Assembly (NCBI GenBank): GCA_002347285.1
Contig: DDXW01000058.1
Location: 1-40,429, forward strand
Reading direction: 5' to 3'
Length of the DNA: 40,429 nt
DNA from: Rhodocyclaceae bacterium UBA2250
GTDB lineage: Bacteria; Pseudomonadota; Gammaproteobacteria; Burkholderiales; Rhodocyclaceae
In this document: piece by piece, positions 15,102 to 24,794 of the stretch
Position numbering within the stretch: position 1 is the stretch's first letter
How the letters are laid out: each line of letters opens with the position of its first letter
The notes under the pieces: generated by a model
The model's input: the letters and a program-made list of their open reading frames with translations, nothing else
What the model was told of the DNA's origin: nothing
Database searches by the model: none
Position numbers and translations under genes: made by a program

Positions 15102-15980
15102 ATGGAATCGATATCGAATCTGGCGATTGCGGGAGGCTTCATGGCCGTGCTGGGCATTGCGCTCGCCGGGCTGCTGGCCTTCGCCAATCGCAAGCTGTTC
15201 GTTTTCGAAGACCCGCGCATCGGGCAGGTCGAGGAACTCCTGCCGAAATCGAATTGCGGCGCCTGCGGCATGCCCGGCTGCCGCGGCTTCGCCGAAAAGG
15301 TGGTGAGCGGCGAGGTCGTGCCGGCGCAATGCACGGTGAGTTCGCCGCAGCAGCGCCAGGACATCGCCGACCTGCTCGGCGTGCAGGCCGGCAATGTCGA
15401 GAAGAAGGTCGCGCGCCTCGCCTGCGCGGGCGGCAAGCACGTCGCCTTTACGCGCGCGCGCTATGCCGGGCTGAAGACCTGCCGCGCGGCGGCCGTGGTC
15501 GGCGGTGGCGGCAAGGAATGCGCCTGGGGCTGCCTCGGCCTGGGCGACTGCGAGGTGGTCTGCAACTTCGATGCGCTGCACCTCGACGCGCACGGCCTGC
15601 CGGTGGTCGACGCCGACAAGTGCACCGCCTGCAACGATTGCGTCGAGGTCTGCCCCAAGGGCCTGTTCTCGCTCGAGCCGACCAGCCACAAGCTGTGGAT
15701 CGCATGCAAGAACCAGGCGGACGGCGACACGGCGGAGAGGTCCTGCGAGGTGGCCTGCACCGCCTGCGGCAAGTGCGTCGCCGACGCGCCGCCCGGCCTG
15801 ATGCGGCTGGACGGCAACCTCGCCGCCGTGCGCTACGAGTTGAACGCCTGGGCGACGCGCGGGCCGATCGAGCGCTGTCCGACCGGGGCGATCGTCTGGT
15901 TCGAGTCGCCGAACAAACCCGTCAAAGGCGCCGCCGCGAAGAAGATTCTGCGGCAGGATGCCCTGCCCCAACTGCAGTGA
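15102..15980 (+). CDS. rnfB: RnfB, ferredoxin-type subunit of the Rnf complex (extended form)
   Basis: Membrane-anchored iron-sulfur subunit thought to be the ferredoxin entry point of Rnf. It has 292 residues, about 100 more than E. coli RsxB. One N-terminal helix (about 5-27) precedes the RnfB-type Fe-S motif (Cys52, Cys55, Cys60, Cys77). Then come ferredoxin motifs at 140-154 (C-x3-C-x5-C-x3-C) and 174-184 (CTACNDCVEVCP). The C-terminal extension has CTACGKC (219-225) and a distant CPTGAI (259), so at least one further cluster is likely. ATG 15102 was chosen because homology begins at MESISN; the upstream extension of the frame is leader RNA. The ribosome site is weak. Confidence 0.93.
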   Translation: MESISNLAIAGGFMAVLGIALAGLLAFANRKLFVFEDPRIGQVEELLPKSNCGACGMPGCRGFAEKVVSGEVVPAQCTVSSPQQRQDIADLLGVQAGNVEKKVARLACAGGKHVAFTRARYAGLKTCRAAAVVGGGGKECAWGCLGLGDCEVVCNFDALHLDAHGLPVVDADKCTACNDCVEVCPKGLFSLEPTSHKLWIACKNQADGDTAERSCEVACTACGKCVADAPPGLMRLDGNLAAVRYELNAWATRGPIERCPTGAIVWFESPNKPVKGAAAKKILRQDALPQLQ

Positions 15981-16013
15981 TGCATTGAACCGATTGCCAA
16001 TCAGGAGTCCATC

Positions 16014-19000
16014 ATGTTGATGAAACTGTTCAAGTCCGAGAAAAGCGAAGCCGGTACCGACACCGCGAAGGTGAAGTATCCCGGTGTGCGCGATGCCGTT
16101 GACGGCAACACCGCCGTCATCCATGTCGAGCGCGAAGCCTCGGACGCCGCCGGCGCCTATCCGATCACGCCGTCGACCCAGATGGGCGAGTACTGGGCCG
16201 AGGAAGTCGCCAAGGGCCACCTCAACATCTCGGACAAGCCGCTGATCTTCATCGAGCCCGAGTCCGAGCACGCCGCAGCCGGCGTCACCGCCGGCATGGC
16301 GATGACCGGCCTGCGCGCGACCAACTTCTCTTCGGCGCAGGGTGTCGCGTTCATGCACGAATCGCTCTATGGCGCGGTCGGCAAGCGCCTGCCCTACGTC
16401 CTCAACATGGGCTGCCGCGCGATCACCAAGGCCTCGCTCAACGTGCATTGCAGCCACGACGACTACCACTGCATCGACGACACCGGCTTCATCCAGGTGA
16501 TGGCCAAGAACGCCACCGAATGCGCCGACCTCAACCTGATCGGCCGCAAGATCGCCGAACTGTCGCTGACGCCCGCGATCATCGGCCAGGACGGCTTTCT
16601 CACCACCCACCTGATCGAGTCCTGCGTGCTGCCCGAGCGCGAACTGGTGGCCGAGTACCTCGGCAAGCCGGACGACCTGATCGACACGCCGACCGCCGCG
16701 CAGGCCATGCTCTACGGCCCGAAGCGCCGCCGCGTGCCGGCGATCTGGGACGTCGATGCGCCGGTCGTCTCCGGCGTGGTACAGAACCAGGATGCCTACA
16801 TGCAGGCCACTGCCGGCCAGCGCCCCTATTTCTTCGACCACATCGAGGAGATCGCCGACGCCTGCATGGCGGAGTATTCCCACCTGACCGGCCGCCAGTG
16901 CCAGCGCGTCGCCACCTACAAGACCGATGACGCCGATTACGTCATCGTCGGCATGGGCAGCATGGTGGTGCAGGCCGAAGCGGTCGCCGACTACCTGCGC
17001 GAGACGCGCAAGCTCAAGGTCGGCGTGGTCAATGTCACGATGTTCCGCCCCTTCCCGGGCGACCTGCTCGGCAAGGTGCTGAAGGGCAAGAAGGGCGTGA
17101 CGGTGCTCGAGCGCACCGACCAGCCGCTGGCCGAGGACCTGCCGCTGATGCGCGAAGTGCGCGCCACCATGGTGAAGTGCATCGAGAACGGCCTCGCGCC
17201 GGAAGGCGAGAAGCCCTTCCCGTCCTACGCGAGCTTCGCCGCCGGCGAGATGCCGCGCCTCTATTCCGGCTGCTACGGCCTCGGCTCGCGCGACCTGCAG
17301 CCCGAGGGGATGATCGGCGCGATCGAGAACATGCTGCCGGACGGCGGCAAGCGCAAGTTCTTCTACCTGTCGATCGACTTCGTGCGCGATCCGCTCAACC
17401 CGAAGGACGAGGTGCACCAGCAGGATCTGCAGGAAAAGTACCCGCAGATCCGGGCGCTCGGCATCCGCGGCAGCGAGAACCCGAACCTGCTGCCGAAGGG
17501 TGCGATCACGGTGCGCATGCACTCGGTCGGCGGCTGGGGCGCGATCACCACCGGCAAGAACCTGGCGATGACGCTCTACGAACTGCTCGGCTGGGACATC
17601 AAGGCCAACCCGAAATACGGCTCGGAGAAGAAGGGGCAGCCGACCACCTACTACCTGTCGGCGGCGCCGGAGCCGATCCGCGTCAACTCCGAATACGTCT
17701 ATGTCGACGTCGTCCTCTCGCCCGACCCCAACGTCTTCGGCCACTCGAACCCGCTGTCCGGCCTCAAGAAAGGCGGCGTCTTCATCATCCAGTCGAACCT
17801 CGGCGACGAGACCTGGGCGAGCTTCCCGGTCTGGGCGCAGAAGTTCATCGTCGATAACGAGATCCGCGTCTTCTACATCGACGCCTTCCAGATCGCGCGC
17901 GAGGAGGCCGGCTCCGCCGAGCTGCAGCTGCGCATGCAGGGCATCACCTTCCAGGGCGCCTTCTTCGCCGCCAGCCCGGTGATGCAGAACGCCAGCCTGA
18001 CCGAAAACGCGCTGTTCGCCGCGATCGAGGCCCAGTTGCAGGCCAAGTTCGGCAGCAAGGGGGCGCGCGTCGTGCAGGACAACCTGCGTGTCGTCAAGCG
18101 CGGTTACACCGAGCTCAAGGAGATCGCCGACAAGCAGGCCGGCGTCACGCGCAAGCAGCTGGTGAAGAAGGATGCCGGCCTGCCGGTCATGCTCAAGCAG
18201 CTGCCGGCCGGCGACGGCAAGGTCGCCGACATCCACCGCTTCTGGGAGCAGACCGGCAACTTCTACCTGACCGGCAAAGGCTCGGACAACCTCGTCGATC
18301 CCTTCATCGGCGCTTCGCTGATGCCCGCCGCGACGGGCGTCTTCCGCGACATGACCGGCATCCGCTTCGAGCATCCGGTGTGGGTCGCCGAAAACTGCAC
18401 GGCCTGCGGCAACTGCTACACGGAGTGTCCCGACTCGGCGATTCCCGGCCTGGTCAGCACCGTCAACGACATCTTCAACAGCGTCATCAACCGCATCGAG
18501 ACCCGCGGCACGCCGACGCGCTTCCTGCGCCGCGCCTCCCGCACGGTCGAGAAGAAGCTGCGCGGCCTGATCGGCGGCGACGGCGTCGCGGTGCGGCCGC
18601 TGATCGACCAGGCGATCGCCGCCACCGTGGCGGAGGCGCCGGCCGAGGACCAGGAAAAGATGGCGGCCGAGTTCAAGCTGTTCACGGCGGAAATCGGCGA
18701 TTTCGCTTTCGGCACCACCAAGCCCTACTGGACGCAGAAGGAGAAGAAGGCCAAGGGCGCCGGCGGCCTGTTCTCGATCACCATCAATCCCTACACCTGC
18801 AAGGGCTGCGCGCTGTGCGTGACGGTGTGCGAGGACGATGCGCTGAAGATGGTGACGCAGACCGACGAGTCGATCCAGCGGCTGCGCGAGGACTGGAACT
18901 TCTGGCTCGACCTGCCGACCACGCCGAAGGAATATGCCCGCATCGACAGCCTCGACGAGAAGATCGGCGCGCTCGAGACCCTGCTGCTCGACAAGCAGAA

Positions 19001-20936
19001 CTACAACTCGATGAATTGCGGCGACGGCGCCTGCCTCGGTTGCGGCGAGAAGACCGCGATCCACCTGTTCACCGCCACGGTGACCGCGCTGATGCAACCG
19101 CGCGTCAAGGCCTTCGTCGAGAAGCTGGACGGCCTGATCGAGCGCCTCGAACAGCATATGCGCATCAAGCTGGCCTCGGCCGTCGACCTGACCGACACCA
19201 GCGCGGTCGTCAAGGCGGTCGAAGCGGCCGGCCAGCACGACCTGACGCTCTCCAACCTGGCTTCGAAGCTCAACGAGAACAAGCCCTCGCAGCTGCTCGA
19301 CCCGGTCTGGGTGAAGAACACCGCCCAGCTGCTCGAGAAGCTCAAGGATCTCAGGTGGCGCTACCTCGAGGGCCCGACCAAGCGCGGCCGCGCCGAGATG
19401 GGGGTGGTGAACTCGACCGGCTGCACCTCGGTGTGGGGCTCGACCTATCCGTTCAGCCCCTACCCCTTCCCGTGGACCTCGCACCTGTTCCAGGACTCGC
19501 CGTCGGTGGCGATGGGCTTGTTCGAGGGTCACATGGCGAAGATGGCCGAGGGCTTCAAGGCGGTGCGCATGGCCGAGAAGGAACTGGCCGGCGACTATCT
19601 GCCGGACCGCGACGACGACTTCTTCCGCCGCTTCGCCTGGCAGAAGTTCTCGGCCGACGAGTGGCTGCTCTGCCCGCCGGTCGTCTCGCTCGGCGGCGAC
19701 GGCGCGATGTACGACATCGGCTTCCAGAACCTGTCGCGCGCGCTGATGTCCGGCATGCCGATCAAGATCCTCGTCGTCGATACGCAGGTGTATTCCAACA
19801 CCGGCGGCCAGGCCTGCACCTCGGGCTTCATCTCGCAGGTGTCCGACATGGCGCCCTACGGCGCGGCGCAGCGCGGCAAGCAGGAGACCCGCAAGGAGAT
19901 CTCGCTGATCGGCCTGGCGCACCGCACCTCGTTCGTCAGCCAGAGCACCATCGCCCACGTCAATCACCTGATCGAGAGCTACATCGACGGTCTCAACAGC
20001 CGCCGGCCGGCGCTGTTCAACATCTACGCCGTCTGCCCGCCGGAACATGGCGTCGGCGACGACAAGAGCTTCGACCAGAGCAAGCTCGCGGTCGAGGGCC
20101 GCGCCTACCCGCTGTTCCGCTTCGATCCGGACGCCGGCACGACCTTCCACGAGAGCGTCAGCCTCGAGGGCAACCCCGCGCTCGATCAGGACTGGCCGAC
20201 CTACACCCTGAAGTATCTGGACGAGGCCGGCAACGAGGCGAGCATGACGCTGCCGATGACCTTTGCCGATTTCGCCGCGACCGAGGCGCGCTTCCTCAAG
20301 CAGTTCAAGAAGGCGCCGCCGGAGACGTGGAACGACAACATGGCGCTGCTCGCCGACTTCCTTAAACTCGATGCCGACGAGCGCGAAGGCAAGTTCCCGT
20401 TCATCTGGGCCGTCGATGCGAAGCGTCGCCTGATGCGCCTGCTGGTCACCGAGGAACTGGTGCGTTCGACCGAAGAGCGCCTGCAGTTCTGGCGCCAGCT
20501 GCGCAATATCGCCGGCCTCGACGCCCAGCCGGCCGACGCGACCGGCATCGCCGAGCGCGTGCGCAGCGAGCTGCTGGCGAAAATCACCGCCAGCCTCGGC
20601 ATGGCCGGCGGGGATTTCGCTCCCGCCGCCGCGCCGGCGCCGAGTTTCGCCGCGCCGGCCGAGAACGCCGGCGGCAATGGCGGCGATTACGAACCGGTGT
20701 GGATCGAAACGCCCGAGTGCACCGCCTGCGACGAATGCATCAACATCGCGCCGAAGACCTTCGCCTACAACGACCAGAAGCTCGCGGTGGTGATCAATCC
20801 GAAGGGCGCGAAATTCGCCGACATCGTCAAGGCGGCGGAGAAGTGCACCGCCGGCTGCATCCATCCGGGCACGCCGTGGAACATGGGCGAGGCGGGCATC
20901 GACAAGCTGATGGCGCGCGCCGCGAAGTACAACTGA
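16014..20936 (+). CDS. nifJ: Giant pyruvate:ferredoxin (2-oxoacid:acceptor) oxidoreductase with extra C-terminal ferredoxin domain
   Basis: TPP- and Fe-S-dependent enzyme that decarboxylates a 2-oxoacid, probably pyruvate, to the acyl-CoA and passes electrons to ferredoxin. Domains in order: PFOR domain I (about 20-270; AGAYPITPSTQMGEYW, RATNFSSAQGV), domain II, the gamma domain (SVGGWGAITTGKNLA at about 504), a ferredoxin domain (CTACGNCYTECP near 795; CKGCALCVTVC at 929), the proximal cluster (CGDGACLGCGE, from 1002), and the TPP domain (GGDGAMYDIG at 1227, YSNTGGQ about 1263). Residues 1569-1615 add a further ferredoxin-like motif (CTACDEC...CTAGCIHPGTP). At 1640 residues it is about 450 longer than standard NifJ, with helical inserts. 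CAGGAG (16002-16007) marks the start. Substrate is inferred, not shown. Confidence 0.92.
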   Translation: MLMKLFKSEKSEAGTDTAKVKYPGVRDAVDGNTAVIHVEREASDAAGAYPITPSTQMGEYWAEEVAKGHLNISDKPLIFIEPESEHAAAGVTAGMAMTGLRATNFSSAQGVAFMHESLYGAVGKRLPYVLNMGCRAITKASLNVHCSHDDYHCIDDTGFIQVMAKNATECADLNLIGRKIAELSLTPAIIGQDGFLTTHLIESCVLPERELVAEYLGKPDDLIDTPTAAQAMLYGPKRRRVPAIWDVDAPVVSGVVQNQDAYMQATAGQRPYFFDHIEEIADACMAEYSHLTGRQCQRVATYKTDDADYVIVGMGSMVVQAEAVADYLRETRKLKVGVVNVTMFRPFPGDLLGKVLKGKKGVTVLERTDQPLAEDLPLMREVRATMVKCIENGLAPEGEKPFPSYASFAAGEMPRLYSGCYGLGSRDLQPEGMIGAIENMLPDGGKRKFFYLSIDFVRDPLNPKDEVHQQDLQEKYPQIRALGIRGSENPNLLPKGAITVRMHSVGGWGAITTGKNLAMTLYELLGWDIKANPKYGSEKKGQPTTYYLSAAPEPIRVNSEYVYVDVVLSPDPNVFGHSNPLSGLKKGGVFIIQSNLGDETWASFPVWAQKFIVDNEIRVFYIDAFQIAREEAGSAELQLRMQGITFQGAFFAASPVMQNASLTENALFAAIEAQLQAKFGSKGARVVQDNLRVVKRGYTELKEIADKQAGVTRKQLVKKDAGLPVMLKQLPAGDGKVADIHRFWEQTGNFYLTGKGSDNLVDPFIGASLMPAATGVFRDMTGIRFEHPVWVAENCTACGNCYTECPDSAIPGLVSTVNDIFNSVINRIETRGTPTRFLRRASRTVEKKLRGLIGGDGVAVRPLIDQAIAATVAEAPAEDQEKMAAEFKLFTAEIGDFAFGTTKPYWTQKEKKAKGAGGLFSITINPYTCKGCALCVTVCEDDALKMVTQTDESIQRLREDWNFWLDLPTTPKEYARIDSLDEKIGALETLLLDKQNYNSMNCGDGACLGCGEKTAIHLFTATVTALMQPRVKAFVEKLDGLIERLEQHMRIKLASAVDLTDTSAVVKAVEAAGQHDLTLSNLASKLNENKPSQLLDPVWVKNTAQLLEKLKDLRWRYLEGPTKRGRAEMGVVNSTGCTSVWGSTYPFSPYPFPWTSHLFQDSPSVAMGLFEGHMAKMAEGFKAVRMAEKELAGDYLPDRDDDFFRRFAWQKFSADEWLLCPPVVSLGGDGAMYDIGFQNLSRALMSGMPIKILVVDTQVYSNTGGQACTSGFISQVSDMAPYGAAQRGKQETRKEISLIGLAHRTSFVSQSTIAHVNHLIESYIDGLNSRRPALFNIYAVCPPEHGVGDDKSFDQSKLAVEGRAYPLFRFDPDAGTTFHESVSLEGNPALDQDWPTYTLKYLDEAGNEASMTLPMTFADFAATEARFLKQFKKAPPETWNDNMALLADFLKLDADEREGKFPFIWAVDAKRRLMRLLVTEELVRSTEERLQFWRQLRNIAGLDAQPADATGIAERVRSELLAKITASLGMAGGDFAPAAAPAPSFAAPAENAGGNGGDYEPVWIETPECTACDECINIAPKTFAYNDQKLAVVINPKGAKFADIVKAAEKCTAGCIHPGTPWNMGEAGIDKLMARAAKYN

Positions 20937-20949
20937 GCCGGATGACGCG

Positions 20950-22317
20950 ATGAAGCTGCTCTCGTACTTTCGCGGCGAGGCCTTCCAGCGCGGCGTGCAC
21001 CCGCCGTCCTGCAAGCTGACGGCGGACACCAGGATCCGCCGGCTGCCCTTCCCGCCGAAGGTGACGGTGCCGCTGGCGCAGCACATCGGCAAGGTGCCGC
21101 GCCCGATCGTCCGGGTCGGTCAGGAAGTGGTGCGCGGCGAGCCGATCGCGCGCACCGACGACTGGCTGTCGGTGCCGCACCACGCGCCGCTGACCGGCGT
21201 GGTCGAGTCCATCGGCCTGCATCCCTCGGCGCGCGGCCCTTGGGTCGAGTCGATCGTCATCCGCGCCCACCCCGGCGCCACCCAGGAAGATCTGTGGGGG
21301 CGGCCGCGCGACCTCGCGGCGGCGACCGGCGGCGAAATCCTGCAGGCGATCTGGGATACCGGCATGGTCGGCCTCGGCGGTGCCGCCTTCCCGACCCATG
21401 CCAAGCTGACCGTGCCGAAGCAGGCGCATGTGCATACGCTGGTGGTGAACGGCTGCGAATGCGAGCCCTACCTGACTTGCGATCATCGCGTCATGGTCGA
21501 GCAGGCCGACGATCTGGTCACCGGCATCCGCTACGCGATGCGCGCCTGCGGCGCGGTGCGCGCGATCGTCGGCATCGAGGACAACAAGCGCGACGCGCGC
21601 GAGGCGGTCCGCGCCGCGATCGAGCGCGCGGGAACGCTACCGGAAGGGGAGATCTTCGCCGAGCTGGTGCCGACCAAGTATCCGCAAGGCTCCGAGAAGA
21701 TGCTCATCATGGCGCTGTTCGGCGTCGAGATTCCGGCGGGCGGCCTGCCGGTGTCGCTCGGCATGGTGGTCAACAACGTCGGCACGCTCGCCGCGCTGGG
21801 CCGGCTGCTGCCGGCCGGCCGCGGCCTGACCGAGCGCGTCGTCACCGTCACCGGGCCGGGCGTGGCGCGGCCGGGCGACTACATCGTGCCGCTCGGCACG
21901 CCGCTGCGCTTCATCCTCGACTACGCCGGCGCGCCCGGCGTCGATGCGCGGCAGATCATCCTCGGCGGGCCGATGATGGGCCAGGCCGCCGCCTCGCTCG
22001 ACGTGCCGATCACCAAGGGCATGTCCGGCGTGCTGGTGATGCACGGGGCGGAGATGGCCCGCCGCGAGGGCTTGAAGACCTATCCCTGCATCAAGTGCGC
22101 CGAGTGCGTCGAATCCTGCCCGATGGGCCTCAACCCCTCGACGCTCGGCATGCTGGCCGCCAAGCGCGAGTACGACCTGATGGGTTCCGATTACCATCTC
22201 GGCGAATGCTTCGAGTGCGGCTGCTGCTCCTACGTCTGTCCGTCGAACATTCCGCTGGTGCAGCAGTTCCGCGTCGCCAAGCAGATCCTCCGTGAAAAGG
22301 CGGTAGCCAAGGCATGA
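20950..22317 (+). CDS. rnfC: RnfC, NADH-binding subunit of the Rnf complex
   Basis: Peripheral cytoplasmic subunit, 455 residues, thought to bind NAD(H) and FMN and to carry two [4Fe-4S] clusters. The glycine-rich flavin/nucleotide region (GLGGAAFPTHAK) is near residue 138, followed by VNGCECEPYLTCD. The two ferredoxin motifs are C-terminal (CIKCAECVESCP about 378, CFECGCCSYVCP about 417). It is a short-form RnfC lacking the long Ala/Lys-rich tail seen in gammaproteobacteria. It starts 13 bp after the PFOR gene, and its stop overlaps rnfD by 4 bp. Confidence 0.95.
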   Translation: MKLLSYFRGEAFQRGVHPPSCKLTADTRIRRLPFPPKVTVPLAQHIGKVPRPIVRVGQEVVRGEPIARTDDWLSVPHHAPLTGVVESIGLHPSARGPWVESIVIRAHPGATQEDLWGRPRDLAAATGGEILQAIWDTGMVGLGGAAFPTHAKLTVPKQAHVHTLVVNGCECEPYLTCDHRVMVEQADDLVTGIRYAMRACGAVRAIVGIEDNKRDAREAVRAAIERAGTLPEGEIFAELVPTKYPQGSEKMLIMALFGVEIPAGGLPVSLGMVVNNVGTLAALGRLLPAGRGLTERVVTVTGPGVARPGDYIVPLGTPLRFILDYAGAPGVDARQIILGGPMMGQAAASLDVPITKGMSGVLVMHGAEMARREGLKTYPCIKCAECVESCPMGLNPSTLGMLAAKREYDLMGSDYHLGECFECGCCSYVCPSNIPLVQQFRVAKQILREKAVAKA

Positions 22318-23495
22318 GCATCGAAATCCGTTCCGCCCCGCACATCAAGGCGCCCAAAAGCGTCGAGACGATCATGCGCCATGTCGTCTGGTCGCTGGTG
22401 CCGGTATGCGCGTTCTTTGTCTTCCAGTACGGCCTGTCGGCGCTCGCCTCGCTGGTCGTCGTGACCGCGAGTTGCCTGGCGACCGAGCGCTGGTTCGTCA
22501 AGACCGGCACGCAGTCCGGCGACATTTCCGACTACTCCGCCGTCATCACCGGCCTGCTGCTGGCCCTGTCGCTGCCCCCGGGCTTTCCGCTATGGATGGG
22601 CGCCGTCGCCGGCTTCGTCGCCATCGCGCTCGGCAAGGCGCTGTTCGGCGGCATCGGCTTCAACGTCTTCAACCCGGCGCTGGTCGGCCGGGCCTTCGCG
22701 CAGGCGGCCTTCCCGCAGGCGATCGCCACCTATTCGCCCTCCTTCCTGCCCGGCCGTTTCACCGAATTCGTGCCCTCGTCGCTGGCGCTGCCGCTGATGC
22801 GGCCGGCCGACATGATGCTGTGGCTCAAGGCAAAGCAGCTCGACGCGCTGGCCGGCGCGACGCCCTTGGCGAAGTGGAAGTTCGAGGGCGTGCTGGCCGG
22901 CGCCGAGGAACTGGTCACCTCGCTGTCCGGCCACATGGCGGTGGGCCCCTCGCCGGCGCTGATCCTCCTCTGCGGCGCCTATCTCGCCTTGCGCCGCTTC
23001 ATGGACTGGCGCATCCCGGCGGCGATCCTCGGCAGCGCCGGCCTGACTGCCTGGCTGCTGTTCGCGCTGAGCCCGGAGCGCTTCCCCAATCCCTTCTTCA
23101 TGCTGTTCTCCGGCGGCCTGATCCTCGGCGCCGTCTACATGGCGACCGACATGGCCACCTCGCCGGTGACGCCGAAGGGCATGTGGGTGTACGGCGCGCT
23201 GATCGGACTGCTCACCGTGATCATCCGCTACTACAGCGGCCTGCCCGAGGGCGTGATGTACGCGATCCTGCTCGGCAACGCGCTGACGCCGCTGATCGAG
23301 AAGGTCACCCAGCCGACGCCGTTCGGCAAGAGTGCGCTGGCGCGGCTCGGCCACGCCAAGCGGGGCGCCTCCTATCCGCTGCATCCGGGCTACATCTCGC
23401 GCGAGGATGCCGGCGCGGTGACGCCGAAGAAGCGCTTCATGTGGAACAAGCCGAAACGCGACGAACGCAGGAAACCGAATGAGCCACGCGACTGA
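22314..23495 (+). CDS. rnfD: RnfD, membrane subunit with covalent FMN
   Basis: Polytopic membrane protein, 393 residues, homologous to NqrB, thought to take part in ion translocation. About nine to ten hydrophobic segments are visible. The flavinylation motif DALAGAT (residues 177-183) marks Thr183 as the expected phosphoester-linked FMN site. The C-terminal tail (about 340-393) is unusually long and basic (KKRFMWNKPKRDERRKP). It overlaps rnfC by 4 bp and rnfG by 17 bp. No ApbE flavin transferase gene is present in the window, so flavinylation must be done by an enzyme encoded elsewhere. Confidence 0.95.
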   Translation: MSIEIRSAPHIKAPKSVETIMRHVVWSLVPVCAFFVFQYGLSALASLVVVTASCLATERWFVKTGTQSGDISDYSAVITGLLLALSLPPGFPLWMGAVAGFVAIALGKALFGGIGFNVFNPALVGRAFAQAAFPQAIATYSPSFLPGRFTEFVPSSLALPLMRPADMMLWLKAKQLDALAGATPLAKWKFEGVLAGAEELVTSLSGHMAVGPSPALILLCGAYLALRRFMDWRIPAAILGSAGLTAWLLFALSPERFPNPFFMLFSGGLILGAVYMATDMATSPVTPKGMWVYGALIGLLTVIIRYYSGLPEGVMYAILLGNALTPLIEKVTQPTPFGKSALARLGHAKRGASYPLHPGYISREDAGAVTPKKRFMWNKPKRDERRKPNEPRD

Positions 23496-24168
23496 CCTTT
23501 TGCCGGAAACCACGCCGACGGCGGCGATGATCCGCACGCTCGGCCTGATCGCCATGATCTGCGGCGTGATCATCGTCGCCGCCTATCAGGGCACCTATGC
23601 CGCCGTGCAGGAGAACAAGCGCATCGCCGTCGAGCGCGCGGTGTTCAAGGTGATTCCCCGCGCCAAGTCCATCGCCGAATACGCGGTCTCGTCCGCGGGC
23701 GAACTCAAGAAACTCGGCGCCGGCGAGGCGGCGCCGACCGGCAGCATCAAGTTCTACGCCGGCTACGACGAGGCCGCCAGGCTGGCGGGCATCGCCGCGG
23801 AGGGCGCGGCCAAGGGTTACGCCGACACGGTGCGCATCCTGTTCGCCTGGGATCCCGCCGCGGCGAGCGTGACCGGCTTCGGCGTGGTCGCCATGCGCGA
23901 GACGCCGGGCATCGGTGACAAAATCCTCGTCGACGCGGAGTTCCTCGCCAATTTCCCGCTCGAGGCCAAACCGTCCGACGACCGCCTGGTGCTGGCCCAC
24001 GAGATTCGCACCGTCAAGCACGGCAGCAAGACCAATCCATGGGAGGTCGACGCCATCGCCGGCGCGACGATCACCTCGCGCGCCATCGGCAAGGCGATCA
24101 ACGACACGGCGCAGACGCTGGTGCCGCGCCTGGCGCCCCACCTGGACAAGCTGAAGGAAAAATCATGA
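23479..24168 (+). CDS. rnfG: RnfG, membrane-anchored covalent-FMN subunit
   Basis: A 229-residue protein with one N-terminal membrane helix (about 17-38) and a periplasmic FMN-binding domain. The ApbE recognition motif DAIAGAT (191-197) predicts Thr197 as the flavin attachment site. Homologous to NqrC. It overlaps rnfD by 17 bp and rnfE by 4 bp, so it is translationally coupled on both sides. Confidence 0.94.
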   Translation: MSHATDLLPETTPTAAMIRTLGLIAMICGVIIVAAYQGTYAAVQENKRIAVERAVFKVIPRAKSIAEYAVSSAGELKKLGAGEAAPTGSIKFYAGYDEAARLAGIAAEGAAKGYADTVRILFAWDPAAASVTGFGVVAMRETPGIGDKILVDAEFLANFPLEAKPSDDRLVLAHEIRTVKHGSKTNPWEVDAIAGATITSRAIGKAINDTAQTLVPRLAPHLDKLKEKS

Positions 24169-24794
24169 GTCAGGCTCGCAACTGGGACGAGTTCATGGAG
24201 GGCATCTGGCGCCAGAACCCGGTGTTCGTCATGGTGCTCGGCATGTGCCCGACGCTGGCGGTCACCGTCTCCGGCATCAACGCACTGTCGATGGGCGTGG
24301 CGACCACCTTCGTGCTGATCTGCTCGTGCGGCCTGGTGTCGCTGCTGCGCAAGCTGATCCCGAAGGAGGTGCGCATCGCCACCTACATCGTCATCATCGC
24401 CACCTTCGTCACGGTGGTCGACTACGTGATTCAGGCGGTGAGCCTCGCCCTCTACGATGCGCTCGGCGCCTTCATCCAGCTGATCGTGGTGAACTGCATC
24501 ATCCTCGGCCGCGCCGAGGCGCACGCGTCGAAAACTCCGCCCGCTCCCGCGATGGTCAATGCGCTGGGGATGGGCATCGGCTTCACCATCGGTCTGCTGG
24601 CACTCGGCTGCGTGCGCGAGATCCTCGGTGCCGGCACGCTGTTCGGCATATCGCTGTTCGGCGCCGGCTTCCAGCCCTGGGTGGTGATGGTGCTTCCGCC
24701 CGGCGGCTTCTTCGTGCTCGGTGCCTGGCTGCTGCTGTTCGCGGCGCTCGAGCGCCGCAAGCAGCGCAAGCTCGCGGAGGTGCGCCATGTCTGA
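24165..24794 (+). CDS. rnfE: RnfE, integral membrane subunit
   Basis: A 209-residue protein with six hydrophobic segments, homologous to NqrD. Cys28 in the half-helix LGMCPTLAV and Cys111 in VVNCIILG are the positions that, with their RnfA equivalents, hold an iron or [2Fe-2S] centre in the middle of the membrane in the Nqr/Rnf family. The start is ATG 24165, inside the last codons of rnfG; its 3' end overlaps rnfA by 8 bp. Confidence 0.95.
   Translation: MSQARNWDEFMEGIWRQNPVFVMVLGMCPTLAVTVSGINALSMGVATTFVLICSCGLVSLLRKLIPKEVRIATYIVIIATFVTVVDYVIQAVSLALYDALGAFIQLIVVNCIILGRAEAHASKTPPAPAMVNALGMGIGFTIGLLALGCVREILGAGTLFGISLFGAGFQPWVVMVLPPGGFFVLGAWLLLFAALERRKQRKLAEVRHV

Noticed and set aside
15099..21092. 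Open reading frame of 1997 codons on - through rnfB and the PFOR gene
   Set aside because: It is antisense to genes with clear domains; the product is low-complexity Arg/Ala/His/Val/Leu-rich with no motifs. High-GC codon bias on + leaves the opposite frame free of stops.
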